NCBI GenBank assembly: GCA_021234155.1 | Contig: JAJEKV010000133.1 | Location: 684,001 to 748,000, forward strand | DNA: 64,000 nt | Reading direction: 5' to 3' | Origin: Isoetes taiwanensis | Taxonomy: Eukaryota; Streptophyta; Lycopodiopsida; Isoetales; Isoetaceae | Part shown: piece after piece, positions 45,178 through 58,539 of the stretch | How the letters are laid out: every line of letters starts with the position of its first letter | Position numbering within the stretch: the first letter of the stretch is position 1 | Notes under the pieces: generated by a model | The model's input: only the letters and a program-made list of their open reading frames with translations | Databases searched by the model: none | What the model was told of the DNA's origin: nothing | Made by a program: the position numbers and the translations under genes

Positions 45178-48050
45178 AGTAGCACCGGTTGTAGCCGCCA
45201 TAATTCATGCCAACAACAGTGACAGTTAAGCCCAGATCAACAACCTTATAGCTTCACAATGACAGAGAGCAAAGATATATGAGCATTTTGGACCCATTGT
45301 ATGACATGTAGAAATTGCATATGGCAGGGAATTAGAGCGCATAGATACCGTGGCAAGCGGGGTACCAAGCCGAGAGTAACCCTCAATATGATTATGAAGG
45401 GTCGAGGGCCCCATTGGTTATTGTCTCGCAATTGCCGCCATCGCCTCCCGAACTTTTATTCCTACAAAATGCATTATATAATGAAGCTACAACGAAATAT
45501 GTAATGAGTTACTTTTAAATTCGAACCGCACTATTTTAACAAATACCGAGGTGCTAGGAATTTCATTTGATGGTGCCTCGCACCAATAACAAAATCAGAA
45601 TCGCCAACGAACAAAAGATCCTTGGCACTTTCGGTTAAAAAAACGCCCCATACTTGGAAATGGAAGACGAATGTTGAGAAAGACTTGTCGACTTCAATTG
45701 TTACGATGAAGCATCCATTTGGACGCCATGTGATATTATGGGTCCAAGGATGGACACTTCTCCCATACCAACAACAGCCCCTCTACCTTGAGAAGAACCT
45801 TTGCATGTAAGAAGAGTGTTGCATCTAGAAATAACAAAGAATCGTCAATATTGAAATAATGTAAATAACGCACCAAAGGGACCAAGAACTTGATTAGCCC
45901 AGAAAAATCCCCAATGTAATATGTCTGTTTTCACTAAAGAAGATCTCGCAAGTAAAAGATTCTAAAGAGAAGGCCCCGTAAGACTTTCTTTCCATATAAT
46001 TTCTCGACTAACAAGTCTAACAACAAATGAATAATCGAGTGGATTTTGAGATGCAAAAGGAAGACAAAGAACCACAAGAATTGATCTTTCATTTTGTGTC
46101 CGGGCCTTGACACAAAGTATCTCGAGATTTTTCTAAGCAATACTTGCGATTTGGCTATTTGCCTATCCACAATATGCGCTTAGCCATAGTCGATCCGAGA
46201 AAATGAAAATTCTGTTAAAGTTCACTAGCATTATATAGCTACCACGATCTTGAAACAGATCTAATGCTAAAGAAACCTAATTGGGAATGACGTCCATGTC
46301 TTCTTCCGATCTTCACCGCCTAGATGCACAATTTCTTCGTTTCATTGCCCGAATATTGTTGTTCTCTCTCGGCTGCTTGAGAGCTGCAACCTTCGCCATT
46401 GCTAGCCACGCGAATTTTCTCGATCCCTAAGGCCTTGGGCGGGAGGGAGCAGCCACTAGACTCAGATTTTGCAACAATTTCTTGCGTAAAGAGCTTCAAG
46501 GTTGTGGAGCCTCCCCCAAAGAAATTTTGACAGAGTGTTAAGAGGTAAACCCCCTCTTAATTAGATCAAGGAGTCAGTGCTCGATTCAGATTCTTGATGT
46601 GCGCCTTCTCCATCCCGGCCATAGCTGGAGCAAGACACCGGGCGTTTCTATATTCTCTCGTGCAAGCTTTATGCCATTACGTTATAGGCGACCACAAAGA
46701 TCCAAATCATCATCGATGTTGTCCGCCATTTAGAGGCATTTTTGTTGCTTAATTTGGCAACATTCTACTCTAACAAAGAAGATTACTTGGCGAAGCCATA
46801 ACTATCTCCAAGAAGTGAAAGATTTTCATGCCATTTCTATCCCCGCCACTCGCTAGAGCGGATCAGAACTCCCCGCATGTTCTCAGGTTCTTATGTTAGA
46901 GCCGACAAAGCACAACTCATCACAGATTTTTGGCTGCAGATTTTAGTCTAACTTGTGCTTTAGTTGGCGAAGCCGTATCCATTTCTAGAAGACAAAGATC
47001 CTTATGCCAAATGGAAGACATTACCTGTTTCCTTTGCCTGGACCAAAACACTCATCATCCATACTCTTTAGTGGTACCGCATCTTCGAATCGAATCCGTT
47101 ATCATCCGTTATCATGTTTGTTATCTCAAGTGAACGGGGAATTCTCCATGCAGTTAGCATGTCGTTCCTGGTCGCCATTTGGAAGAAGACCTAACCCTAA
47201 CCTTTACCTTTGTATTTTGACGAGCATAAGCACTATGTTATGGAATTGGTGGGGCAAACTATATGTGCAATCACCAATTCCATAGTGTTCTTAGTTTGCC
47301 TAACATCCATCAATGTTGAGATGCCATGTTTTGACCATAGAACCGTTTTCCTTAGACATGGGAATATCAGTAGGTTGCCACAATGCATAAAGAATGAATT
47401 CCAGCCCTCAATCTTAGGTTAAAGCCTTGTATTCTGTCATAAATTTACTTAGAAACAACTTAGGCAGATATGCCATGGCTAAGTTATAGATTCTATACAC
47501 CACTGTGCAAGTCCAATGAACCACTTAAGTTAAGAATGATGGTCCAAAGAAATAATACGGGTTAAGGTCTCGACCGGTACCTTATAATGCCCCAAGCTCA
47601 ATCCCCTCCTTATTCTAGTGGCGCACATGCACACATCAAGCCTATCAATTTAATTATCAACAAGTATAAACCTTTGTTTCCATTACAAGTATAGGTCAAT
47701 GGCCTAAGCAATATACAACCTAGGTTATGCTTAAGGAAATAATTGCTTTGGAGATCCCCGTGATATGGCGCTTAGTTGGGCATGGTCCCACTCAGAATTT
47801 TCAAATCCCCTAGATATGCATTCTCATAGTCTATTAATTTAATCATAAAGCGTATCTCCTATTTCTCTTAGAAACTATGGGTCTAAGGCCAATGCTTCAT
47901 AATCATTTATGGCCTGGGGAGAAAGTCCCCTTTGCTAAAACCGGTTAAGGCTACATGTATCATATTTAGAGCCATGGGTTTACAAATCTCAGGGGAACGC
48001 ATGGTCTGAGTAAAACACCGGGCAAATATTTTACCCATTGCCATAGGTGT
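45178..48050. other. No recognisable gene
   Basis: Many short open frames in both strands, none with a recognisable motif. The composition (balanced, few homopolymers) suggests decayed coding or TE sequence. Confidence 0.4.
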
Positions 48051-48292
48051 TGAGTGCTTTGCTATGGGGTTATAGGTTTGACGAAGATGTTTTCCACAGG
48101 TCTGGTTCCCAATAGGCACCACCATGGGTTCCAAATAACTTCCATGGAAAGGATCAATTACTCAAAAAGGTTTAATAATTGGTCCCATATTCCTGAGTTT
48201 ATTTACCGTCGCCATTCTTTACTGTTAGAAAGTAAGTGCTTGCAGTTCATGCCTTTTCCCATCAAGGTCCCTTGGTCTAGTAAGCTTGGTCT

Positions 48293-48327
48293 AATCGACT
48301 TGATAATCGACTTGATAATCGACTTGA
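48293..48327. repeat. Three 12-bp tandem units AATCGACTTGA(T/G)
   Basis: Three head-to-tail copies, inside an open frame where they encode a repeated I-D-L-I pattern. Confidence 0.85.
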
Positions 48328-48560
48328 GTGGTGTGATGGCGTTGAATGGCTTGCATGATAGAACTCTTATGCAAAGGAAGGCTTTCAAGTTCAACAAAGT
48401 ATTTTACAATGGTATTGTTTACAAAGAAGGAGATTATGTGTCAACAGAGGACTCCAAGTGCACCATAACGTCAATATTTGTCCATGAGTGTGAAGGAGAG
48501 CTCAAGAGCTATTACACTGCAGTGTGCTTCTCCCTACATGGTAAGGAGCCACCTACGTAA
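48328..48560 (+). pseudogene. Open frame of possible transposon origin
   Basis: The C-terminal part of the frame reads LHDRTLMQRKAFKFNKVFYN, GIVYKEGDYV and ECEGELKSYYTAVCF. The G-I-x-Y-K-x-G-D-x-V pattern is reminiscent of the small beta-barrel/BAH-like segments of some transposon and chromatin proteins, but this is weak. It ends at a TAA at 48558. Upstream text in the same frame (48054 onward) is not convincing. Confidence 0.3.
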
Positions 48561-48734
48561 GCATGGGTTCTTTCTTTGGATGAGACCTCTTTGAAGACAG
48601 AGTTTATCAACCTGCTTTAGTCCGAAATTCATTCCTATTCCACATCATGAAGGTAAGGTTCCGCTTATGAGCTGATCCCACCACTTTACATATGACCATT
48701 CAATATTTTGAAAGTAGATGGTATTTTGAAATTA

Positions 48735-49150
48735 TTTTTAATTGAAAATACCCTTTTCCTTGAAAATACCCTGGTATTTATTGCAATTCTCTGTTTGTTT
48801 GGTAATTCCCCTTCCATTCAATCCTCTTTTATTTGGAGATACTCCAATCCATTTGCAAATTAAATTTTTGAACACAATCCCCTTTCTTAAAAATACCCCG
48901 CCCATTTGCAAATTCCCTTTTGAACCATTCCCCTTTTCTTGAAATTACCCCCAAACCATTAGCAAATTCCTTTTGACTCAATCCCTCTTTCTTCAAAATA
49001 CCCCAATGTGCATTTGTAATCCCCTATTTCTATTAATTCCCCATTCGGATATGCCCTTTCAGACAATAACCCCCATTTCTACTAATCCCCCCATCACGAT
49101 ATACCCTTTTGTTCAAGAATTCCCTATTACAAAGAAAATAACCCATTTCT
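48735..49150. repeat. Degenerate pyrimidine-rich repeat
   Basis: Imperfect repetition of phrases such as AAAATACCC, CATTTGCAAATTCCCTTTT and CCCATTTCTA(C/T)TAAT over 0.4 kb. Strong strand asymmetry (few G on the plus strand). Confidence 0.6.
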
Positions 49151-49249
49151 TAAGTCATGCCAAAAGCAAAGCCTAGAAGGAAGAATGCTCATCATGGCAG
49201 GGACGTCTTTTCGTATCTCGTGTCCAAATTTCAGGCCTTATCTAATTTT

Positions 49250-49415
49250 CATGGCCATAGATTCATAAAATTATAAATCCGACGGTTTTGAGTATAGTCA
49301 CATCAGATTTTACTGATGTGGAAGAGCCACATCAGATTTTGCTGATGTGGAAGAGACACATGGATAGGCTAGAATTGCAAGTAAGGCCGTAGGCCCGGTA
49401 GGGCTGGTGTGCTAA
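49250..49415. repeat. Dispersed repeat S, copy 2
   Basis: Carries the palindromic phrase CCACATCAGATTTTGCTGATG twice in tandem (with one variant) and then GGATAGGCTAGAATTGCAAG as in 15995-16140. Followed by an AGAGAGAAAAATAGGAAGAT simple repeat to 49500. Confidence 0.65.
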
Positions 49416-49809
49416 AAAGAGAACAGAATGGAGAGAAAAATAGGAAGATAGAGAGAAAAATAGGAAGATATATAAAGAGAAGAAAAAGAATAGAGAGAGA
49501 ATTCAAAAAAACACAAAAGTGTCATATATGGCATTGGGGCAATCAATAATGCATTGGCACTTTACTTTGACAACTACTCGTATCCAAGACTTTTAACGAT
49601 GCATAATGGGATAGATAACTCCAGAACCCTAGTGCGAACCCTAAATGGTGATCTTTTCCATCTGGTCTCCAATCACGACCTACTCTTTGGAACAACCCAT
49701 AAACAGTGTCAGTGCCAAAATCGCACATAAATAAGTTCCCGTCTACTATTTTGCTTCTGATATGCCCCATCACAACAAAGATATTTCATTTGTATTCATC
49801 CAAAGGTTT

Positions 49810-50470
49810 GTCTTATATGTATTGTATGCCGCACGTATAGTAAAAAAATGTAGGTTGTTGTGATGGATGGGGGATTGGGTACTCGAATCTCAGATCTCCT
49901 GCAATTTTAAATGCTAGAGAACTTTGCTTTGGGTTTATTCTCAAAAATACATACTGCCCTTTAGCAAACTCTAGAGGCTTATGTCGCTTACCTGCATATT
50001 GCTTTTGGTGATTCTGAGCGACTACTATGTTCTGGCACAATCTCCTCAATTCAGGATTTATGTCTTCGACCACCTCATTGGCCATTTTTTCACATTACAT
50101 ACATGATCTCGCCAATTGAGAGGACATCGATAGTCTGTGCCATACATTGCCTCAAAAGGACTCATCTTTATGGATTCTTGAAAGTATTATTATATGCAAA
50201 TTCTGCTAAATGCAGATATGAATCCCGTGCTTTTGGTTGGCTTGGCACATACATTCGCAGCATGTCCTCAAGAATCTGCTTAACCTGCTCAACTTGTCCA
50301 TCTGTTTGGGGATGATAAGGTGTACTCGTATGCAACATTGTTCCCACATTGCGTAACAATCCTTGCTAAAAATGAACCATAAACTTTGAGTCTTAATCTG
50401 AAGCCTACTATGCATCCTAGAAATCTCCTTCACAAACAACTTTGAGATGTCCATTGCAGTAGCTGTAGTT
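49810..50470 (-). pseudogene. Ty3 integrase fragment (core end and C-terminal domain)
   Basis: The minus strand reads FVKEISRMHSR (about 50430), then, after frame changes, TPYHPQTDGQVEQVKQILED and HLAEFAYNNTFKNP (50350-50170), and finally VVAQNHQKQYAGKRHKPLEF and AKGQYVFLRINPKQSSLAFK (50000-49910). These are the YHPQTDGQ motif containing the region of the last catalytic acid, and the linker plus C-terminal domain, of a Ty3 integrase. Two or three frame breaks. No chromodomain follows. Better preserved than the integrase at 5 kb and of a different subfamily. Confidence 0.85.
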
Positions 50471-50839
50471 TGGATTGGTGGGCAAAGCTTATATCATTTG
50501 GGACTTCGATGATGATGCAATTGTGTTTGACAAGGTGGATTACTCCTAAAGGACAAGTTTTTCTTTCTTTGGTAGTACATTGATTTGAGGATTATGATGT
50601 GAGAGAGAACGGTGAATGTAGTGAATGTAATTGTCATATTGGACTGAAGCAGTGAAAACAATTACGTGCTAAAAAGATTACATGATCCTGGAATGCTCTT
50701 GCACATGATATATACTATGGCTTCGAGATGTGATAAGCAGACATTGATGCTTATAGATCATGAGGTTCTAGTTTTATAATGGACTGCAAAAATGATCTAT
50801 TGAATTGGAATCGACTCATGAGGACACAGATTAAATTTT

Positions 50840-50953
50840 AGAAGGGGAGAATATGACAGTCTTGGTACCTTAGCCATATTATGCGTTATATATTTTGGGG
50901 TATTGTATCAATAATGCGTACTTGGTATGTGTTAAAATTATAATCTCAGTATA
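50840..50953 (+). promoter_or_regulatory. Possible polypurine tract and LTR start
   Basis: AGAAGGGGAGAATA is followed at 50854 by TGACAGTC, and TATAAAAG appears at about 50951. This looks like the polypurine tract and beginning of a plus-strand 3' LTR. The matching LTR and the LTR end were not found, so it is tentative. Confidence 0.35.
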
Positions 50954-51599
50954 AAAGCAAAGGGCATTTATTTTTGTGACGGTTTCTGGAAGGAGCCAGC
51001 AGGAATAATTTCTGGGCAGTTTTGCTGGCTGAACTTTGGAGCATCATATCTCGGCGATCAAAGACCATTTTCAGATGATTTTCACTTTCTTGAAAAGGCT
51101 TTTGAATGAGGTTTCCGGATTGGGTCTGATGAGATCGAAATTCGTCCATATCACAGAAGTGTGGCGATGGGTCAAAATTGACTGTATTGTGTATCTTTTT
51201 GTATAAGTGATTCCTGGAGCTAGGAGCTGAAAGGAGGGATTTATTTTGGAAGAAAAACAGCTATAAGGTGCCAAGGAACCATTATTGAAGCTGTTCTCAG
51301 GTGGGTGGTTAAGTCTCACACCAGGGGTTTGCTATTGAATTGCCTGAGTGATGCTCTTGGTTTGTATTGGAAGACTTTTGGATTAAGTTACTTGATATTG
51401 ATGGTGATTACTTGAAGAATCAATGGTGCACAAGAAAATGAACCATGTTGGATGTTAATAAACAGAATAGATGCATCTTGGCACATCGAATTAGCAAAGA
51501 CAAATTAAAGCAAAGTCATGTGGGATGGTACTTCTCTACGGGGAGAAGGGTTTTGAAAAGCTTATGAGCCAAGAATATGGCTGTAACGTGGAGCCATTA

Positions 51600-54500
51600 T
51601 AGGTCTAGTAAAATTATAAGACATGAAATGAAATGAAATGGATTAAATAACAAGGCATAGCTAGTGTATTCAACTGCCACATCAAGATAAGATATTGCAT
51701 TCCTTATGAGAGGAATGATTCTTCTATAAGGACATTGCAAGTGATGATGGGCATAGCTCTATAGACATATTGGGTGTGAAGATTTGTCATGTAAAGTGAT
51801 AACTAGTGCATTAGACATAATAGATCCTAGGATGAGCTTTTCTTATGAGAGAAATGCAGATAATTCTATAAAATCCTTGTGAAGTATCAAACTAGACATG
51901 TAAATCTATAAATGATACATCCTGATAATTTTAGTGCCTTGTATGTAAGAATCGCATAGATATAGTGACAAATAATGCCAAGGTTTCCTTTAAGAAAAAC
52001 TTTTAGGTAGGTAACTTTAGAACACCTGGCGAATCTTAATGTTGAAGGTTAGCAACTAGTGGCAAAATGACTTATGAGCAGGGCCGATAACGGGCCGGCG
52101 ATGGCGGCCGCTTCCTTGCAGAAAACCTAGGGGGCGGCTATGGCCGTCCCCATCCCCTTGGTGAATCAGGTCTGCCCCGGATGCTGGAGGGCTGTTAGGG
52201 ATCTGTGCTCCCGAAGACTGGGCTGGTGGAACTTTCTTGCAGTTGAAGTCTTCTCTCTTTCGTTCCCTTTCATCACAAGGCCCCCAAAAATGAACTTGTA
52301 ACATGAAAACCAGTATGTATATGGTTTTTTGATACAACAATTTATAATGTCAATAAAAACCATGTGTCTTTGATAGTTTTGCAAAATTATTAGTAGTTCA
52401 TATCATACTTTTTGTACTAATTCTAAAATTTAAACTAGTTTATATAAATTATCACTAGTTTGTAAGATGGTTTCTAAGCATACATTGATTTTGTAAAATC
52501 ATTGCTAGTTCATATCATGTTTAATTACTCAAATTCTACATAGTACAATGGTTTTTTGAAATCACCATTAGTTTGAAAGATGTGTTTTAAGTATATGTTG
52601 ACTTTGCAAAACCATCGCTAGTTCATACCACATTTAATTATACGCATTCTAGATCTAGATCTTAAAACGGTTTCTTAAAATCATCATTAGTTCTTCATAT
52701 GCTTTCATTAGTTCTATTCTATTCTATTCTATTTTTACATATGTGTTTTCAATATTATAATTTTGGATGCTTTCAGATACTAGTTGTCGTTATCATATAT
52801 GTTTTTCAACATAATTCTTATACTATCAAGTTTTTGTTGTTAGTTTGAAAACCATGTTGGCTTTTGCAAAGAGGTTATTTCCTATGCTTGTTAATAGTTT
52901 TTTATAATCTAGTTTTTTGCAGCTATATTACACAATTGTCTCAGTCCTTAATATCATTACTAATTTTTATATATTAACTACTAGTAATAGCAACTATTAT
53001 GTTTAAATCTTCGAATGTAGCACTATTTTTCTAAACAATGCTTCCCTACTTTTTTTCTCTTTTTTGAAGAACAATTCCTACTTTCTCAACACAGGAATGT
53101 TATCCCCTTTTCTTTCTCAGTCCCTTCTAGTTATTGCAGAGCAATGTGAGAATCTGTTTGCCTACCCATCGATAGGGAACTACAGCTATTGCAAGTCCAA
53201 AAAAAGGAGTATCCACCATAGTTCATCTACATCGAAGTTTGAACATTTATCCAACGCATAGTCTAACCTAATCAGAATGTCGAGACCAGCGCCCACCGCG
53301 ACCTACGGCCTCCGCAACCAGCATCCCAATGCTCGAGCTGGAGATAACCAGCATTTTCAGTTCAATTTTGATTTTGCGTTATCATTCTGTTAAATTTTGT
53401 AACGTAACGTAAAATGGTGTGAAGATAGTTTGGGTTAAGGATTTTAGGTTAAAAAATTTAACAGAATGCTAAATATTAACTTAACGAAATACTAACCTAA
53501 CTTGTGGTATGAACCTGAAAACTGTTAAAACCTTAACCCAATCTTAACTTAACCACCGGTGCGAACGTACCAAAGATAAAATATGCACCCATATGGTCTT
53601 GAACAACTCCAAGGAACAAAGGATGATACCCTCCCTTGCCAAACAGGATCACACCGAGAACCCTATGGTTTGTTCAGTTGTAAGTTTGACAACCCAGATC
53701 ATTGTGTAAACTGGTCCATGTGCTCAGAAAATACGGACTGTGGCATGTAACCATTGGAGCATAACCTCTGCAGGGTAAATAGGATAGCATGGACCAAAGA
53801 ACTCTAGGGGAGTATAGTGCATGGGTATACCCACATAATGGGCATGGAGCACGCATATAATGTTGGTTTTGACATGGGTGTTTGAAAAATAGGATCGAGT
53901 GACAGTTTGACAGATAATCAGGCATGGTTCATGGGGCCTTTAGAAATGTAGGCACAAGGTCTTTCTTGGGCACTACTTTCTATTTAGAGGCATGTGGCAT
54001 GTACCTTAGGGAGCTAAGTGGCCACATTGCAGTTCTTAAAATCATAGAATGTGGCCATTCATAGGAAATGCTTTAGGAACTATGGGTTAAGTCTAGGAAT
54101 AGTAGTACATGACGGACATGTCTAGAAGGCTTAAGGTCTTAACCAAACTTTGTGAACTTCCCAAGAATAGCATGGTGAATATAAATCAGGGAGCATATAG
54201 AGACCCTTGTGCCTTTGGGAAGTGTGCAAAATTCATTTTGAAATTTTATTTGGGGCATTGGGCAAGGGTAGTGCTCAATTGCAAAAAATACATGGTAAGA
54301 ACATTGCATGTGGTTATTGTTGCAAATAGGAAATAAATCAAGGCGGTATTGACTAAGGGGGAGAAGCGGACATGCAAATAGAAGTAGTGATTTATGGTTT
54401 TTATTTGTTATGGCATTTTCGAAATTAAGGAGGTATACACATAGCAAAATCATGCTTATGTCCTAGTGGTGGACGAGTAAATAAAACAAACTGTTGTCTT

Positions 54501-56434
54501 AAGTTATTTGCATAATGAACCATGGTATAAATTGTCTTTTGTGTAAATGGACTTGGGAAAGTATCGAGATGCTTAATCTTATGGTGGACATCTAAATCTA
54601 CTTACTTAAATTGTGTTTGGGGGGGTGTGTCCTCTTTTTTCCGGCCGCCGGTGGACATCAAAATCCGGCCAAAAAGCGAAATTTTGTCATCAGAAAATTA
54701 AATACGGCAGAGAGTAACTTTGGGATGAACGTTGGTTTTGGGTTAGGGCTTCAGCCGTTTCAGCAATCATTTTGGACGGTGCTGTAACGCTAGGGCCTGG
54801 ATCAAAGGTATCGAAAATGCAGAGGCGGCTGGGTAGACAAGAGGATCGGGGAGGGAGCTTAGAGCAAGAACAGAAGGTGTAGAAAGGAATCAGAGGACAG
54901 AAAGGTATAGAGAGAGTGAATCAGAGTGAGTGAATCAGAAAGAGCTTGGAAACGTGCCATTGGTTTCGAGTTCTTGCCACATTTTTTGTTATTCTACGGG
55001 TGCATGCTTTTGCTCTGAGCTTCCACAATTTTTCTGCTCTGAGCTTCCACGATTTTTGTCTTATCTATAAGGTAAGTATTTTTTGCTCTCAGCTTCCACG
55101 ATTTTTCAGCTGCCATCTCAGCTGAGCTCTAAAACATGGCATTCGAATGTCAATGTCTAAGTTCTAAATTTTTATAAGCATTCATTCTGACAGCATGGCA
55201 TGAATCGTTTAGGTTTATTGCAGTGGAGCAGAGGAATCGCAATGCAGAGGAGTTGCTGAATACAAGCCAAGAACCTTATATCCGGTACGGTTTATCTCGC
55301 TTTGACAATGGTTGAGGACTTCATTTGCATAACTCTTGCATGTTCCAGAACCTCAGGATTTGTCGATGCATGGAAGAGAGCTTACAAAATAGCTATCAGG
55401 TCTTTCATTTGAGGCAGCACATGGAGTAATTATGTTTCATGTGGTTCTCCTCTATGTTTCATGATTTTTTTAGTTAAAAATGGGAGATGGATTGGTTTCT
55501 CAGTTTAGGATTCGTAGCCAATGCAAGGAAGCATAAATGGAACGCAAAATGAGGAAGACAACAAGCAAGCGGATACGGCAGCTGGATTTTTTTAGAGTGG
55601 CTGGATTTTAGAGCAAATTCCACCATTTTGTTGTAGGTGACGATTTTGCTTTTTTCTACTTGCTGAAACATCTCATTTTTTTTTATCAGGAGCCTCCATT
55701 CTTCACAATTTTGCAGCTCTATTAGCATCAAGGATACGATCTTGAATCCATATTTCTGGTCTGTTCTCAGCTATATGCATATCTATGTCATTTCCGTGTC
55801 ATTTTCATGCTAATTTTTTCCAATGTTGTTGACATCTTTGTGCAGGTTAGCGAATGAAGAGCTGATACACATGGTATGTAGGTTCATTATCAATTCCGCC
55901 TAGGAGCAGCATGCATATAACGTTTATGATTTGTTGCAGTGGAGCTTCGTGAAGCTAGAAGAGCCATTTTCTGATGTTTTCTCCTCCTCTAGCCTTTATA
56001 TTCCATGGTTCTTGCTTCGTCTGGACATATATGGAGTTGTGCAGCAGAAATAACAGATTTAAAAGGCTTGGGCTTCTGTTGTGTAGTTATGAACAGAATT
56101 TGTTTCGCTAAGTTGGCAAACAAACATGAAGGTACGGTCAGGCAGGTGAGCAAGCTTAAACTTTTGAAATCGATCCTTCTGTTTTAGGCTTCTAGAAGAA
56201 AGGAGGTTGCAATATAATTCTCTGACTCCGTTGTTTGCCATTAGCTCTAAATTTTATGGCATTCTCTGCAGACGGGTGATTGCAACCTTGCCTATCAGAG
56301 CTGTGCTTATAATCTTCACAACCCGGGTTTTGCAAACTGCCAAACAGAGAATGGTGATAGAATGCGGGATAAACGCAGAGGATCCAATCCAAGGATTTCG
56401 TTCTGGTCCTGGTCAGTTTGTATTTATATTGCTA
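51600..56434. other. Mostly unrecognised sequence
   Basis: AT-rich 51600-54600 without recognisable genes. A GC-rich patch lies at 52080-52220. From 54600 to 56430 short exon-like pieces with plausible AG/GT borders appear (for example VEQRNRNAEELLNTSQEPY near 55225 and the open segment 56270-56420), but no family is recognised and they may be captured fragments in a Helitron. Confidence 0.35.
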
Positions 56435-58509
56435 TGCTTATTAGATTGTCAACACTTTTGCCGTATCTTTATATCATGTACATAAATAATTAACAATGTG
56501 GCGTTACTGGTTATTTGGTGGCATTACATGTGTTAATTTTTTGCTCGCTTTACTCCATGGACAAATGGAGTTAAAAATATAAGGTATGCCATGGACAAAT
56601 GCGACAGACCGCTTTTCATGATCATACTTTTACAGATCTTTAAAATTGCCATGGCTGGAGTTAGAAGAGCCATTGCCATCGGAGAAGAGCACAGGTTATT
56701 ACTGTTTTACACAGGTTTTCTCATGGTGAAGGTGAAATGTGAAAGCATTGAAAAATGACATCCAGGCTACGATGCTTATTTAGAATAGACATGGGGAAGA
56801 ACACACTTTGTTTGCAGATATTTCAGATTTAAACTAACCTGTAAAAGCTTCAGCACCTTCTTCAATCTAATCTCAATGGCACCCAATCCAAAGCAGCTAC
56901 AATTTTGGCATGTAGGTCTGCCTTTTCTTATCTGTTTTTTCAGCTTAATGACTTCATCTCTTGCATTTTTCAGAAACTTCAAACGTGTGCACACGTTTGT
57001 TAAATTTGTTTGCATCTTTTAACTTGCCGGAATGCTTAGAGGCTTTATATTGATTGCATGCTTAGAGGCATTAAAATGATTGTTCATTTTATCTAACATG
57101 AGAATTCAGTTTGAACTGATTTTGTGAATGATGTATTGGCACATAATATATACTTTCATAAACCTTGCATGCAGCAAACTGTGTCTATGCTTCTTTTAGC
57201 CAAATTTTTTTAATGTTAGGATCAAAACGTCCTGTTACAGAACTTGCAAAATAGGACAACATCTGGAGCAGAAGGTAGATTGTTTTCCTCTTATAATTAA
57301 TATTTTACATATTTGTGCATTTGTTGCGCTTAAATGTTCATGGTGCATCAGATATGTGCATTCATTTGCTCAAACTTTTTAGGGAATATAAATAGCGAGT
57401 GTTTTTACCATTTCTGGATAAATCTGATTTGGATTAAGACAAAGTCGAATGCTCTAGATGCTTGGGGACTGGAAGTTAATTGGCGAAAGTGGCAGAGGTT
57501 GGGCAGTTAAAGCAGGGCATTAATTTTCTTTCTTTGTATTTGTTGTAAGATGATTGAAAGCTCTGGATGTTAACTTCCCTTTGCTTTTGTACATCAATTT
57601 TATTTGATGTTTTACAAATATTATGTTGGTTCCACTTTGTTGGTTCTAGATTTCATTTAGATATTCTTGCAAATATTCCAGGTTTTATGACTTTATAAGT
57701 ATTGAAAGTTAAACACATTTTTTAAGCATCTTCGTTTGCTTTTGCCCATTCTCGAACCAAGTGTTGTAGGTTTATTCTTTTATCATATTCCATTTGATTA
57801 AACGTAAATTTAATAGTTGCACCAAAGAACATGCCCCGAAAAGGGAAGAGTATAAAGAAATGGTTAGCTGGCAATATGTTGGGTTATTGAGTAAAGTGAA
57901 ACTATTCTAAGAACTTCTACAAGCACAGATTACTTTGAATGTTCCAAATTTATAGTAAGATTTTCTTTAGTTCCATGTTGCTCTTTGTATCAATGAATAG
58001 CATTCTACTCCTTATAACAAAAAAAAAAAAAAAATGTCAATCTTTATCCAAATGACATACCATCCTAACTTATGCGTGATAATGTAGTAAACACTAGGAG
58101 AATGTGGTGAGCATTGATTAAGTAGCCTTTAATTAATGACATTAGCAAGGAGTTGAAGGTTTGCGGCCGAAAGGTAATTACAATTTGTTATTGGTTGGAA
58201 TTGATATGAGCCATTTTATATTTCAACAAATGTTATATTTCAACAAATCTGGGCCATTTCATTGCTCATATTGGCAATTGCTACATGTAATGCATGTCAT
58301 TCTGTATGTCCATATTAGATAACATGTTGCGTTCCCTTTGTTTATAAACACAAAGTTAATATATTGATGATACTGTCATTAGACAATTTCAATCCCAAAA
58401 ATAATTACGTAAGCAAAGTAATCTCCTTCTTGCCGGATCAACATACGATATTGTCGAAGTTGCACATAAGGACGTTAAAGGCCGAAAAAAAGCAGATGCG
58501 AGGACATTA

Positions 58510-58539
58510 GCCCGGCAACGCCGGGCACACGTTTACTAG
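58510..58539 (+). mobile_element. Helitron-type 3' terminus, copy 1
   Basis: The perfect 7-bp stem GCCCGGC-AAC-GCCGGGC is followed by ACACGTTTA and CTAG, with T next. Copy 2 starts immediately after. Confidence 0.75.
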
